Source: Nematostella vectensis (taxonomy: Eukaryota > Cnidaria > Anthozoa > Actiniaria > Edwardsiidae). Taken from it: a stretch of 64,000 nucleotides of DNA. The position numbers and the translations under genes are program-made. The notes below the pieces were generated by a model, which saw only the letters and a program-made list of their open reading frames with translations, was not told the DNA's origin and ran no database searches. This document shows positions 22,101 to 31,222 of the stretch, in pieces; the first letter of the stretch is position 1; each line of letters opens with the position of its first letter. The stretch lies in contig NC_064045.1 of NCBI RefSeq assembly GCF_932526225.1, positions 3,325,998 through 3,389,997 of the forward strand, written 5' to 3'.

Positions 22101-24289
22101 CCCCCCCCACCACCACCATATACACACAAATAAATCATTGAGAAGCAACAGACCCGCTGCCCCCCCCCCCCCACCATCACCATATACACACAAATCATTG
22201 AAAAGCAACAGACCCCCTGCCCCCCCACCACCACCACCACCACCATATACACACAAATAAATCATTGAGAAGCAACAGACCCCCTGCCCCCCCCACCACC
22301 ACCATATACACACAAATAAATCATTGAGAAGCAACAGACCTCCTGCCCCCCCCCCACCACCACCACCATATACACACAAATCATTGAGAAGCAACAGACC
22401 CCCTGCCCCCCCCCACCATCACCACCATATACACACAAATCATTGAGAAGCAACAGACCCCCTGCCCCCCCCCACCATCACCACCATATACACACAAATC
22501 ATTGAGAAGCAACAGACCCCCTGCCCCCCCCCACCACCACCATATACACACAAATCATTGAGAAGCAACAGACCTCCTGCCCCCCCCCCCACCACCACCA
22601 TATACACACAAATCATTGAGAAGCAACAGACCCCCTGCCCCCCCCCCCCACCACCACCACCATATACACACAAATCATTGAGAAGCAACAGACCCCCTGC
22701 CCCCCCCCCCCCCAACCCAGACTGCACCAATGCTGATAGTGCTATATAGAAGATTTAACCCATTGACTCCTGGCTATTTTTGAGCTGAATTAACAAAAAA
22801 ACTGACACCTCCCCCCTATTCGTAGTTTTATACAGCCCGTCAAAGTCAAACACAGCTGCACCTAGTCAGTGCTTTGCAGTCCCCACTTTTAATCCCTTGC
22901 CCTTGTGCTGAAGCGAGCACAAGTTGATGGTTGCTTGTATTTTTCACCAAAAATACAGCTATGAGCATATTAGGAGAGTGTCTCAGGACATCATGAAGTC
23001 TATTGGGGCTTAATTGAGTGCTTTGCTTATGGATATTTGCGAGCAAAGGTGGATTCATGGTTATTTCTTCCTTGTTTGGCTTTGCCTGGATGAGAAAATA
23101 ATTTTCTAATGAATCACCACAGCTCTCCTAAATGCTGTCTTTTCTGAAACCAAATTGATTCCAAAATTGTTTACACTGCTATTCTGGGTCTGTATGACCT
23201 GGAATTGATTTGTTTGGCTTTGGGGTGAAAAGACTTATAAAAAACCATCTGACTTTGGGGAGAGGAGTGTTGACTGGCCCTCCCCTTAAAAATTTTTCCC
23301 TGGATCTCCCAGAATGCTTTGCAATCCATGATGGCATCCAAGTGGTTTTACAAGCCTTTAAGGAGTGGACATTGTGTTTTGAGACCATGGAAATGAACCT
23401 GGAGGATCAGAATAAAGGTATCTATTTGTGTCTTGAGCTGTGTTTGCTTATCTCTCTCCCTTGTGTGCTATTTTGAGCGTTTCATTGAGAGGGGTGATTC
23501 TGCTTTTCTTTCCTTGTTCAATTAGAAATTTGTCAAAGAACCTGTGCTATTATTTGGCTTAAGAGTAGTTGCCAACACCTTGGTTGGATGCATATCTTCA
23601 AGACCATTTATCCCTTAGACTGATGCCTGAGTATCTTCATCTTGTTGTGTTTATTTTGCATTTATGAATTTTTTGGGTTGTGGGTACTTCTCAAAGCCGG
23701 TACAGGCCGGTTGAGGGGTCAATGCGTTAATACAGTCTCTCCCTTTCCTACTAAAATCCCTTCACATATATTATAGCAGCAGTGTAGCCAGGATTTTTAA
23801 CAGGAGGGGGGCCAAAAAGGACTTTCGAGGCATTTTCTCCTGTATTTTAGATAATGTCTCATACATTTACTTATTTTTGGCTGCTAAGAGGGGGGGGGGG
23901 GGGGGGGGGCTAGACCACCCCCTGGCTTATATTTTAAAAATGTCAAGAGAGATATATTCGGTCCATTTATAGGTAGGTCTATCGCTTATTCTAGATATGG
24001 CAAGTGGACTAGATTCTCCATCGAAGACAACACTGTCTAAGGACACCACGACTAAAGGGGAAACCTCCCGAACCTTTTGTGCACCCATGCGAATACATCA
24101 TCATTTGATCATGTGGATTGACGGTGGAATAAAAAATACCTTCTCCGCTTTAGCAAGATAGAGCCATAGTCGCCTCCATGTTGAGAATTTCTTGTCTTCA
24201 GAGAAGCAATAAGCCATTTCCTTGCTAGCATACCGGCTTGTCAGTGGACTCCGGTATTTCGAGTAAACGGATTCCTTTCCGTCCGCCAT
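13027..24289 (-). CDS. ADSL: Adenylosuccinate lyase, complete, ten exons
   Basis: Catalyses two fumarate-releasing steps of purine synthesis: SAICAR to AICAR and adenylosuccinate to AMP; a cytosolic homotetramer of the fumarase/aspartase superfamily. The ten exons (24289-24140, 19944-19741, 19329-19285, 18476-18397, 18026-17855, 17239-17102, 16244-16175, 14541-14303, 13737-13471, 13113-13027) all have GT-AG boundaries. They join in frame to 483 residues, against 484 in human ADSL. Seen: [12 protein letters not shown] near residue 85 and TSCYVGDNT (110-118). THYQPAQLTT carries the expected catalytic His (about 158). The superfamily signature [10 protein letters not shown] lies at 288-297 with the catalytic Ser loop, and [19 protein letters not shown] follows. 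No essential residue is missing. PIGY starts 250 bp away on the other strand. The introns are full of repeats, most strikingly the array in intron 1. Confidence 0.98.
13471..13737 (-). CDS. ADSL: ADSL exon 9
   Basis: Residues 367-455, from [18 protein letters not shown] to GRAPEQ. Acceptor CCAAAG|GTA and donor GAGCAG|GTAAAA. Intron 9 (13114-13470) contains a CAT/CAC triplet microsatellite at about 13355-13445. Confidence 0.95.
14206..14260. repeat. Perfect 27-bp inverted repeat with a one-base centre
   Basis: Arms 14206-14232 and 14234-14260 are exact reverse complements around a single C (14233). The left arm begins GCTAGTTTCGTAAAAGACGG. It lies in ADSL intron 8, 43 bp downstream of the exon 8 donor in transcript orientation. 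It could form a cruciform in DNA or a hairpin in the pre-mRNA. Confidence 0.95.
14303..14541 (-). CDS. ADSL: ADSL exon 8, fumarate-lyase signature
   Basis: Begins with the two bases completing Gly287, then [17 protein letters not shown], and ends VVYPK at a GAAG|GTAAGA donor. Holds the flexible signature loop that closes over the substrate. Confidence 0.97.
14542..16174 (-). other. ADSL intron 7 with G-rich and (GACA)-like repeats
   Basis: Contains poly-G-punctuated tracts at about 14980-15065 and 15670-15815, and a degenerate GACA/GACAGACA tract at about 15840-16165 next to exon 7. No other gene is supported. Confidence 0.7.
16175..16244 (-). CDS. ADSL: ADSL exon 7
   Basis: Seventy bases encoding [20 protein letters not shown], then DQI, and the first base of Gly287. 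Acceptor GTTTCAG, donor ATAG|GTATGT. This segment leads into the catalytic signature loop. Confidence 0.96.
17102..17239 (-). CDS. ADSL: ADSL exon 6
   Basis: Residues 218-263, VEKLDELV to GASVHK, including [10 protein letters not shown]. Acceptor TTTGTGTAG, donor CACAAG|GTATAC, phase 0 at both ends. Confidence 0.96.
17664..17699. repeat. 15-bp perfect hairpin in ADSL intron 5
   Basis: CCAAGGTATGCACAC (17664-17678) and its exact inverse (17685-17699) enclose a six-base loop. Too short for a typical microRNA precursor by itself, and no extended pairing of flanks was seen. Confidence 0.9.
17855..18026 (-). CDS. ADSL: ADSL exon 5
   Basis: Encodes [20 protein letters not shown] through to LFDGDHGK. 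Acceptor TTTCTACAG|A completes the split Gln codon; donor GGGAAG|GTAGAC. Contains the highly conserved [18 protein letters not shown]. Confidence 0.97.
18397..18476 (-). CDS. ADSL: ADSL exon 4
   Basis: Encodes [18 protein letters not shown] and PTLGFTHYQ with the expected catalytic His. Acceptor CCTTTAAG, donor ATCA|GTAAGT, two bases of the Gln codon at its end. Confidence 0.95.
19285..19329 (-). CDS. ADSL: ADSL exon 3 (micro-exon, 45 bp)
   Basis: Exactly 15 codons, [15 protein letters not shown], between ATCCAG and AAG|GTAAAT. Matches the segment between TSCYVGDNT and LAR in other ADSLs. Confidence 0.95.
19741..19944 (-). CDS. ADSL: ADSL exon 2
   Basis: Residues 51-118, [14 protein letters not shown] to TSCYVGDNT, 68 whole codons. 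Acceptor TTTTAAG, donor ACA|GTGAGT. Confidence 0.97.
20280..22713. repeat. Large minisatellite, about 58-bp unit, roughly 40 copies, in ADSL intron 1
   Basis: Units run CATATACACACAAATAAATC, then ATTGAGAAGCAACAGACCCC, then CTG followed by 6-14 C and 2-6 CAC/ACC triplets. Copies differ mainly in C-run length, ACC number and presence or absence of AATA. On the ADSL-sense (minus) strand each unit reads GGTGGTGGTGG plus long G-runs plus CAGGGGG, so every unit could form a G-quadruplex. Glycine- and Val-rich open frames across it are repeat translation, not genes. Confidence 0.97.
22759..23726. mobile_element. TTAA-flanked, piggyBac-like non-autonomous element
   Basis: TTAA occurs at both ends (22755-22758 and 23727-23730). 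Terminal inverted repeats begin CCCATTGACTCCTGGC on the left and CGCATTGACCCCTCAACC on the right. The 968-bp interior has no transposase. Two diverged relatives, themselves duplicates of each other, lie at about 48898-49890 and 55848-56840, sharing AGAATAAAGGTATCTATTTG-like text and many blocks. TTAA targets are characteristic of piggyBac. Confidence 0.7.
24140..24289 (-). CDS. ADSL: ADSL exon 1
   Basis: ATG at 24289-24287, 50 whole codons: [20 protein letters not shown] to YLAKAEK, matching the YRSPLASRYAS N-terminus of animal ADSL. Donor GAGAAG|GTATTT. Intron 1 (19945-24139) holds the large minisatellite, the TTAA element and a run of about 20 G near 23891-23910. Confidence 0.97.
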
Positions 24290-24539
24290 GCTGGATCGAA
24301 CACGAGCCGACGCTACTTGGTCAGTGGCTTACCGCCACAGCGCGCAAAAACAAATGAAAAAAAAACACAATTAAAATGCTAAAATAAATACTTGATCTAC
24401 GCACACACACTCAAAACTTCAAAATAGTAATTTCAAAATATTCCGCATCTCAAGAAAAAAAGAAAGTATAATACTTCCGGAAAATAAAAGTTGAGGATTT
24501 ATGGGTCTGCGAAAATGGTCAGCGGATTCCGTGTTCAAG
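24290..24539. promoter_or_regulatory. Probable bidirectional promoter between ADSL and PIGY
   Basis: The two start codons are only 250 bp apart on opposite strands. No TATA box was seen in either direction; the ADSL-proximal half is GC-richer (CGAACACGAGCCGACGC, CCGCCACAGCGCGC). This fits a TATA-less housekeeping promoter, inferred from layout. Confidence 0.6.
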
Positions 24540-24650
24540 ATGGCGGAAGCCGGCGAAGGGAAGAACTATCTATACGGGCTTCTAATTTTGTCTCCTGTCC
24601 TCTCGTTCTTGTGTTTACTTGGGATATTTTACTCATACTTGACTAGTAAG
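24540..24650 (+). CDS. PIGY: PIGY exon 1
   Basis: Thirty-seven codons ending LTSK, with the first membrane segment. The intron (24651-26407) contains a short inverted pair, CAGTCGTTATT (about 25686) and AATAACGACTG (about 25745). Confidence 0.9.
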
Positions 24651-26539
24651 GTCAGTGAACATATGAAATTTGTCATATTTTCTTGATTACATATACTTCA
24701 GGCCACTTCGGCCTTTATATTTTTTTTGTCGTTGATTCGCGCGCTTATGCATGTTGGTCTTCTATCTACATCACAAATTTACATCGTGAGAAATGCTTGA
24801 ACGCGACTGATGGATCGTCAATAGAAATACATACTTTCCACGTAATTGTATACATAGTTTTATTTGGTGTGAGATAACTGTCACTGGTCATCCCGTCCCC
24901 AGCGTTTTTAGGGCCCCAAATTACGTGTCAATACAACGAGAAACAAAAGTGCAGACTTAAATATCGCCGGTCAACTGCCATTTTGTCATCCTGGCAAAGT
25001 AACAAGTGTGAGAAAGAATTCATTTCCATAAGCTGATTTGGAGACTGAATAATATGCCATCCGTGCGTATTGAAAAACCTGGTTTTCATAGGCAGTTCTA
25101 GGGTGGGCTAAGGGCCTTCCCCACTATTTTAAGATATTTTTCTTAAAAATATGAAAAACTATAAGCATCCTCAGTACAGATTCTAAAAGTAAATTAAGTC
25201 CGGCCTTCCCCTGTTAGTCAGTAGCATATCTAGGGGAAGAGATAAGATGGTTTGAACCCCTCTGGGCTGCCGTGGCGTACCATTTGGGGCCTAGATGTGC
25301 TGATCTGAAAGCCTATTCAACCCCTAACTATAAGTTACATTCCCCTACCCATCTTTTTTTGCACAGAAAATAAAGAAGTTAGAGTACCAGCATATAAAAT
25401 GAAAAAGGTTTTTTTTCTTTTTTCTATTTGTCACCGAGGCAAACTGCACCTTCAGCAAAAAGCCAGATCCACCCCTCACCCCTGTCTCTTGAAATCCCTG
25501 AAATCGACCTCACCTTATTAGAACTTCTGGATTAATGCAAGCTTTCCTCTTGCTTGAGAAGAAGAATCCACTCCATACATGCTGTTGACCTCACCCAAAG
25601 TGCTATCCCTTAAAAATTGATTTTGCTAACAATCACCCCCCATCTGTTTTTTTATCGTAGTCCCCCTTGGGCAGACTTGTACCCAGTCGTTATTTGCTGT
25701 TGCGCGTACATCCACAGGAATCCTAAAGCAAAGACGGGGGAAAAAATAACGACTGGCAGATTACAGATCCAAGATGGCGGCGAAATTGGCGAGCAAAAAT
25801 GTTACGAATTTTCACAGACGAAGAAGGACCTATCCATACTGCATTTCTTGCCTGTAAAATTCCATGTGCACATGACAACTGCAGAAATAGCCTAAATACT
25901 TTCCTGGAATTTGAAATTCGGCGTAAGATCATGTGCAAATAATGACTTCCTCACTCTAGAGCTTCTTCTAGGGAACATGAAGACAGTACAAGACAGTATG
26001 TGTTCGAATTATATCTCTGAAAGTATATATTTGTGATTAATACAATCCAACCAAGGCAGTATGAGTTCAAATGAGTGCCAGAACATTCAGACCATCCAAA
26101 TTCATTTCATGAAATAATGTATCTAGCTCACCAGTGTCGTCCGCCGTCTTGGGTTTTACGAAACGAAAATATTGTCTAATTAAACTGGGAACAACCGAAA
26201 ATAAAACTAAATGGTTTACAACGAGTGTGTGTAGCTAGGCACTTGGACTTGTGCACAAAAAAAGTAAAAAAAAAACTGTCATAAAAACGCTGCTTCCAAG
26301 ATATTTGAAAAACCCCGAAACCGCATCCTGACCGTCATGCGCAGCGTCTGGGTACGAGACTGCCCCTTGGGGTTTTTTTTCAATATCTCAAATAATTTTT
26401 TGTGCAGGATTTCCCAGCCGTGTGTCTTGAGCAGTATTCGCCGTGCTACCTGGGTCTGGTGTTACCCATCTCCATCCCTGTCTTCGTCATTTTTATGTAC
26501 TTCAACTGGATGGGACTCAAATTCTTTGTGCACAATTAG
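24540..26539 (+). CDS. PIGY: PIGY, subunit of the GPI GlcNAc-transferase complex, two exons
   Basis: Exons 24540-24650 and 26408-26539 join in phase 0 (AGTAAG|GTCAGT donor, TTGTGCAG acceptor) to 80 residues; human PIGY has 71. Known: PIGY is a tiny two-span ER membrane protein that binds PIG-A and supports GPI-GlcNAc transferase, the first step of GPI-anchor synthesis. Seen: first hydrophobic segment about residues 11-32 (LYGLLILSPVLSFLCLLGIF), a short lumenal loop, then a second about 52-69. The C-terminus WMGLKFFVHN matches human WMGIKLFRHN. LVLPISIPVFVIF matches LLLPITIPVYVFF. Start chosen at 24540 (AAGATGG, good context); an in-frame ATG at 24501 would add 13 residues. No second ORF for the PreY protein, with which human PIGY shares a bicistronic mRNA, is visible. 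The last codons and stop are the first unit of a tandem array. Confidence 0.93.
26408..26539 (+). CDS. PIGY: PIGY exon 2 (terminal)
   Basis: Encodes DFPAVCLEQYSPCYLGL onward to FFVHN and TAG at 26537-26539. This exon carries the part most similar to human PIGY. Confidence 0.93.
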   Translation, partial: DFPAVCLEQYSPCYLGLVLPISIPVFVIFMYFNWMGLKFFVHN

Positions 26540-27226
26540 AGGTGAGTTTAACTAGTTACTCTTTATGCACAATTAGAGGTTAGTTTAACCAGTTACTCTT
26601 TGTGCCCAATTAGAGGTGAGTTTAATCAGTTACTATTTGTGCACAATTAGAGGTAAGTTTAATCAGTTACTATTTGTGCACAATTAGAGGTGAGTTTAAT
26701 CAGTTACTATTTGTGCACAATTAGAGGTAAGTTTAACTTAGTTACTTTTTGTGCACAATAGGTGAGTTTTACCTGTTACTCTTTGTGCACAATTAGAGGT
26801 GAGTTTAACTAGTTACTCTTTATGCACAATTATAGGTGAGTTTTACCAGTTACTCTTTGTGCACAACTAGAGGTGAGTTTTACCAGTTACTCTTTGTGCA
26901 CAATTAGAGGTGAGTTTGTACCAGTCTCTTTGTGCACAACTAGAGGTGAGTTTTACCAGTTACTCTTTGTGCACAATTAGAGGTGAGTTTTAGCAGTTAC
27001 TCTTTGTGCACAATTAGAGGTGAGTTTTACCAGTTACTCTTTGTGCACAATTAGAGGTGAGTTTTACCAGTTACTATTTGTGCCCAATTAGAGGTGAGTT
27101 TTACTAGTTACTGTTTGTGCCCAATTAGAGGAGGGTTTAACTAGTTACTCTTTGTGCACAATTAGAGGTGAGTTTAACTAGTTACTCTTTGTGCACAATT
27201 GGAGGTAAGTTTAACTAGTTCTCTTT
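26524..27226 (+). repeat. 37-bp tandem array seeded by the PIGY stop codon, about 19 copies
   Basis: Unit: CTTTGTGCACAATTAG, then AGGTGAGTTTAACTAGTTACT with minor changes (G/A, T/C, one-base indels). The first unit is coding: it overlaps the last five PIGY codons and stop. Nearly every unit carries AGAGGTGAGT or AGAGGTAAGT, a strong 5' splice-site match. The array ends in TTCTCTTTGCAG, which looks like a 3' splice site, directly before the hAT-like sequence. Confidence 0.95.
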
Positions 27227-27242
27227 GCAGGGCTCGAAATAG

Positions 27243-27710
27243 CGGCTTGCCACATGGCAGGCCAAATTTAGCACTTGGTTCCAGGAAATCCTGACAGCAA
27301 ATGGATGTAATGTAATGAAGATCGAAAGTAAATGGGATGATGTAAAGGAATTAGTTGCAACAACAGAGCTTAAAGATGCATGGGCAAAACTCCTCACTTC
27401 TTCAAAGAAAGACTCGCGCAGCAATATCCTACATCTTGTTGAGATTCTGTTAGTTGTTCCTATTAGCAATGCCACTCTTGAACGAATGTTCTCAGCCATG
27501 AATCGTGTTCACACTGACTGGAGAAATTGTTTAGGGGAGAGGAGAGTTGAAAATCTGCTCAGAATCACCGAGGAGGGAAGTGCAATACAACAATTTGACC
27601 CAAAGCCAGCCCTTTCAAGTCGGTGTAATAAGTGTGCCACCCAAAGAAGACCTTCTGTAGAGCCAAGTGGACCACGGAAAGAACCAACAACAAAAAGGAT
27701 CCTACCTTAA
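27243..27710 (+). pseudogene. hAT-family transposase C-terminal remnant
   Basis: One frame is open from after a stop at 27240 to TAA at 27708-27710. Recognisable homology begins at STWFQEILTANGCNVMKIES (about 27270) and runs through the hAT dimerisation domain: LLVVPISNATLERMFSAMNR, VHTDWRNCLGERRVENLL, RITEEG. The sequence CAGGGCTCGAAAT at 27228-27240 resembles a hAT terminal repeat. The N-terminal zinc finger and most of the RNase H-like core are absent, so it cannot be an active transposase. It could be an internally deleted element or an exon of a ZNF862-like domesticated gene; the truncation favours a remnant. Confidence 0.8.
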
Positions 27711-30700
27711 TCAGATGTTGTCAAACTGCAAAAAGACTAGTATTGACAGAAGACGACGACGACGAAGCATGAACTCAGTCTTTGTTTAATCTCAGTACAA
27801 AACAAAGAAAGTGTGTTTGCGGGATCTGGCAAATAACCCAAGTTTGAAGTAAATTCTAGATGGCTTCAAAGATATCAACCTACACGGTGCTTTGCTAGGG
27901 AGATGTTATTATAATCAAGTTTAATCAGTGAAAGTAAGAAAAAATTCTATCGACCAGTTTTATTTTTACAGCCTCGAATGCAAAAATTATGCTTTTGAAA
28001 GTGTCGCACCTAAAATATGCCGGATGTTTAACTATACATAAAATGAGATCAGAAGCTCGCAACAAATTATAAATTAGCACGAAAGAAGTCCAATAGATAT
28101 GCTACAATTCAAAAGATTCGGATTTTAAATAGAGTTTTTCTTTGAAGAAACATGTCCGTGAAAGTAGAAGATAAACAAAAAGGCAACAAAAAAATAAAAC
28201 CGCAAATATCTTAAAATCTGACTTTCAGATTTTTTTAAAACTTCAAATATGTGGAGGCAAACGTAGTAAGTTTTGTCTAAGGGGTATGGTTTAAAAATAA
28301 TTTTCCGCGTATAGTGTGTATTTGCAAAAATCTAAAAGCACATTTTCCATTGTTTCGTCGCTATGGTAACTCAAATAACAACAGCTCATATATTTTCCAA
28401 AAATTCAATCCTTACTTGATAAATGGACTTAATCTTGCGCAAACAGAAACTGTAGCCCTTTAAACATGAGCGGTTATCTACTAGAAAACTGCAGGCAGCT
28501 TCCTTAAGGGGTCTCAGGTTAATTGTTTCCAAAATGCGGTAACGTGTTTGCCCTCGCTTTAAAGATTCTTTCGATTCTGCTATCCCTTAAGGGGTCTCAT
28601 GTTGCATTGTTTTCCAAATTGTGGAAACGTGTTTTCCCTCGCTTCAAAGATTCTCTCGATTCTGCTAAAAGGGGTCTCATGTTTATTTAGGATGTTACTA
28701 GTAGCCATTTGTTGTACATTTGTACCCTCGCTATAATGGACGCTGTCTGGTTTACTAGACTTACTTTTATACATTTTAATGTTGTGATATATGCGTAGCG
28801 TTGAAAGGACTTTTTGTTAGGGACCGAAGTGACTTGTGTACTGCATTCACATGTAAACTCTGCCACTCACAACCAATCAAAGCGAACGTTTAACAAGGAT
28901 TGCTCATAAGGTCGTGCATTTTGTCACGAAACAAAATAACGACTCGGTAATTTCTTAAAGAATGTCTCTCAACCACTCCTTTGTTATTGTTTACAATTGA
29001 AATACGAGGGTTTATCTGCAATAAAATTTCAAAATAACCATCCGTGATTGAAGTTTAAAAGTTTATTATATTTGATAGTACGTTTCTCTGTTACTGGTTT
29101 GAGACGATGGAAATTGATTCTTTGAGACACCCGGTATTGTACGGGAGCATAAAATGGCGGCATGATTGGCCTTTCCGACGGAAACCTCAACTGTTAAAAG
29201 ACAAAAGAATCTATTAAAATCCGAGATATTTAACAGGCCATCCGCTCTAAATTATCAATCAGATCCTCAAAGAACCTTCCAATAGACACACTGCTTTCAA
29301 TATTTTGAAATATTTTTCGCGTTTTCCGTTAAAAATCATCGGATATTGTTACGTAATCAACCGGAAGTAAAATGGTGACAATGCGGCTTTAATATGGTTT
29401 TAAAAGCAAATCATATTGAACCAGAATCCAAGAGTAGTGTCGGAAAGGATAGAGGTGCTCCGGTGTTGTTGAGAGTGATTTATTGAACATTAAAATGGTG
29501 CTCAGCGACACACACCACTGGGAAATTCCAATTTCCTCAGGAAAGGCGGGGTGTTGAGGATAGTGTGTTTTGGGGGGTTGAGGATGGGGGGGTCATAAAT
29601 TCAGGCGTCATTCTTAATCTATAAACCGAGATGTGCCCCAGTTTGCGATTGGAACGCCTCCGTCCAGAATTGCGATAGAAACACCTCAATAGTATTAACA
29701 CCATGGAAACGAATGAGCAACTCCGGCATTTAGTAATACACTCGGCCTCATTAACACCGAACAGCTGATCAAGCCTTAAATCCAAACCTGCAAAACACTC
29801 GCTTAACACCGCCAGCACTTAACACGCTTTTACTGTTTTACTCTGCGCTCATGTCAGCATTCATTACGACTAAATGCGCGGAATATTACCTCTAAAAGCC
29901 GCGCTTACAGCTTGTTTGTGCAGGCTGCACTACCATTGGTAATAATTACTAAAAGAGTGACGTTTTAACAGATTGAGTCAGTGTTTGCTTTTAGGTGAGT
30001 GAATGAAAAAAAGGGAATGTTTTTATATCATGCTTTTGCTGTCCTTGGACTCTGCTAGGATGTTTACCAACATTTTAAAGGCGACTTAAGTTATTAAAGA
30101 TTACTCATTTGCAAAAGTTAAACATTTATGTTGTATATTTTGATCCTATATCGACGTTGGTGCTAATCTGGTAATTAATTTTTGGGGAAAAAGACAGCCG
30201 ATAAAGCCCCACATATAAATATTGTCTTTTCAGGTCACCGCCAGTGTCCAGCATTTGTGCCGCCTGAAAATTTATTTATTTTCTATTTTAAGTCTTTCTC
30301 TGTAAAACCTAGAATCAATTGGGGTTTTAGTTTTGCGCTCTTCGAAAGATTTGTTCGGGGATCTGCATTGAAAATGGACTAAACTGTGAAAAGTCGCAAT
30401 AGTGCCTGTGATTGGAGGAATCCCTTTTCCCCACGCGAAAAGTGTCGCGACATATTTCACATTATTTCTAAAAAAAAAAAAAAAAAAAAAAAAACAAGCA
30501 CGATGATGAATTCTTGGTTTCGTGTCTTTACTCTATAATTAAGCTTCAAAGCCTAATTTTGAAATTGGAAGAAAATTAAAATAAACAAATGGCCGCCCGC
30601 ACGCTCCCGAAGTAGAGATCGCGACCAGATTCATTTGGCCTAAGATTGACTTTTTTGGATGAGTTTGTTTAGTTATTTAAATACAAAACTTTTTAGCATC

Positions 30701-31150
30701 ATAATAATTTTCTTAAATAGTTTTTAAAATGTGTTTGTTTGTTTTTGTATCTCTTTTTCTGTGTAACATGTAAGCATCGCTATTACACGGAATTAGTTTT
30801 TTGCAAATGGTTTAAGAATCTGCTGGCCACTGGATTGCGTGGTTTATAAACTTGATAGACTATATATAACACGTTTGTGTGCTTAATGGCTAAGCGGAGG
30901 CGTCTGAATCAATAAAAGCTGTAGGATCAAAGTCTTTAAACCGTAAATGAGTTAACATTGCCTCAATTTGATTCGACGTACACACTCAACCATGTCCAAT
31001 TCAATACCCATTTCGCCAAATAGAAACCAATTTGTTGACATTTATAGCTATTAAGGCGATAAACTCGCCACAAATTACGGCTGTTTTGTAGTTTAATTTT
31101 CAATAATTAGAAATACATCTTTACTAGCATTGACTATTTTTTTTTAGCAC
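27711..31150. other. Intergenic, repeat-rich, no genes seen
   Basis: Contains an 85-bp unit repeated about 2.3 times (28503-28690, GGGGTCTCATGTT and TTTCCCTCGCTT words), a two-part dispersed repeat (28955-29392) and a run of about 24 A at 30471-30494. No exon could be supported on either strand. Confidence 0.5.
28955..29392. repeat. Composite dispersed repeat (families A and B)
   Basis: The left half (28955-29172) recurs diverged at 33798-34025 (shared: AAGAATGTC, CAACCACTCCTTT, AATGGCGGC). The right half (29174-29392) recurs at 32042-32258 at high identity (shared: AACCGGAAGTAAA-like end, TTAAAAGACAAAAGAATCTA). All are in the same orientation. No coding capacity was found. Confidence 0.85.
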
Positions 31151-31222
31151 ACCGAAACTATATGCTCGGTTCCCAGCCGTGGTTATGCCGAGCAGGGTTC
31201 ATCCCCACGGGAGAACCGAAAC
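31151..31222. other. GC-rich structured segment with competing stems
   Basis: In AT-rich surroundings, CGGTTC (31167-31172) pairs with GAACCG (31213-31218), and inside it CCGTGG (31177-31182) pairs with CCACGG (31205-31210). GCTCGG (31164-31169) can instead pair with CCGAGC (31188-31193); the two folds exclude each other. Direct repeats ACCGAAAC (31151-31158 and 31215-31222) bracket it. No known RNA family was recognised. Confidence 0.4.

Noticed and set aside
20149-22730. Several long open frames of Gly/Val- or Pro/Thr-rich protein on both strands
   Set aside because: They are translations of the 58-bp minisatellite in ADSL intron 1; frames persist only because many units have compatible lengths.
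31164-31222. HDV-like self-cleaving ribozyme
   Set aside because: Stem order is partly right, but the P3 hairpin and the P4-P2 joining strand with the catalytic cytosine are absent.
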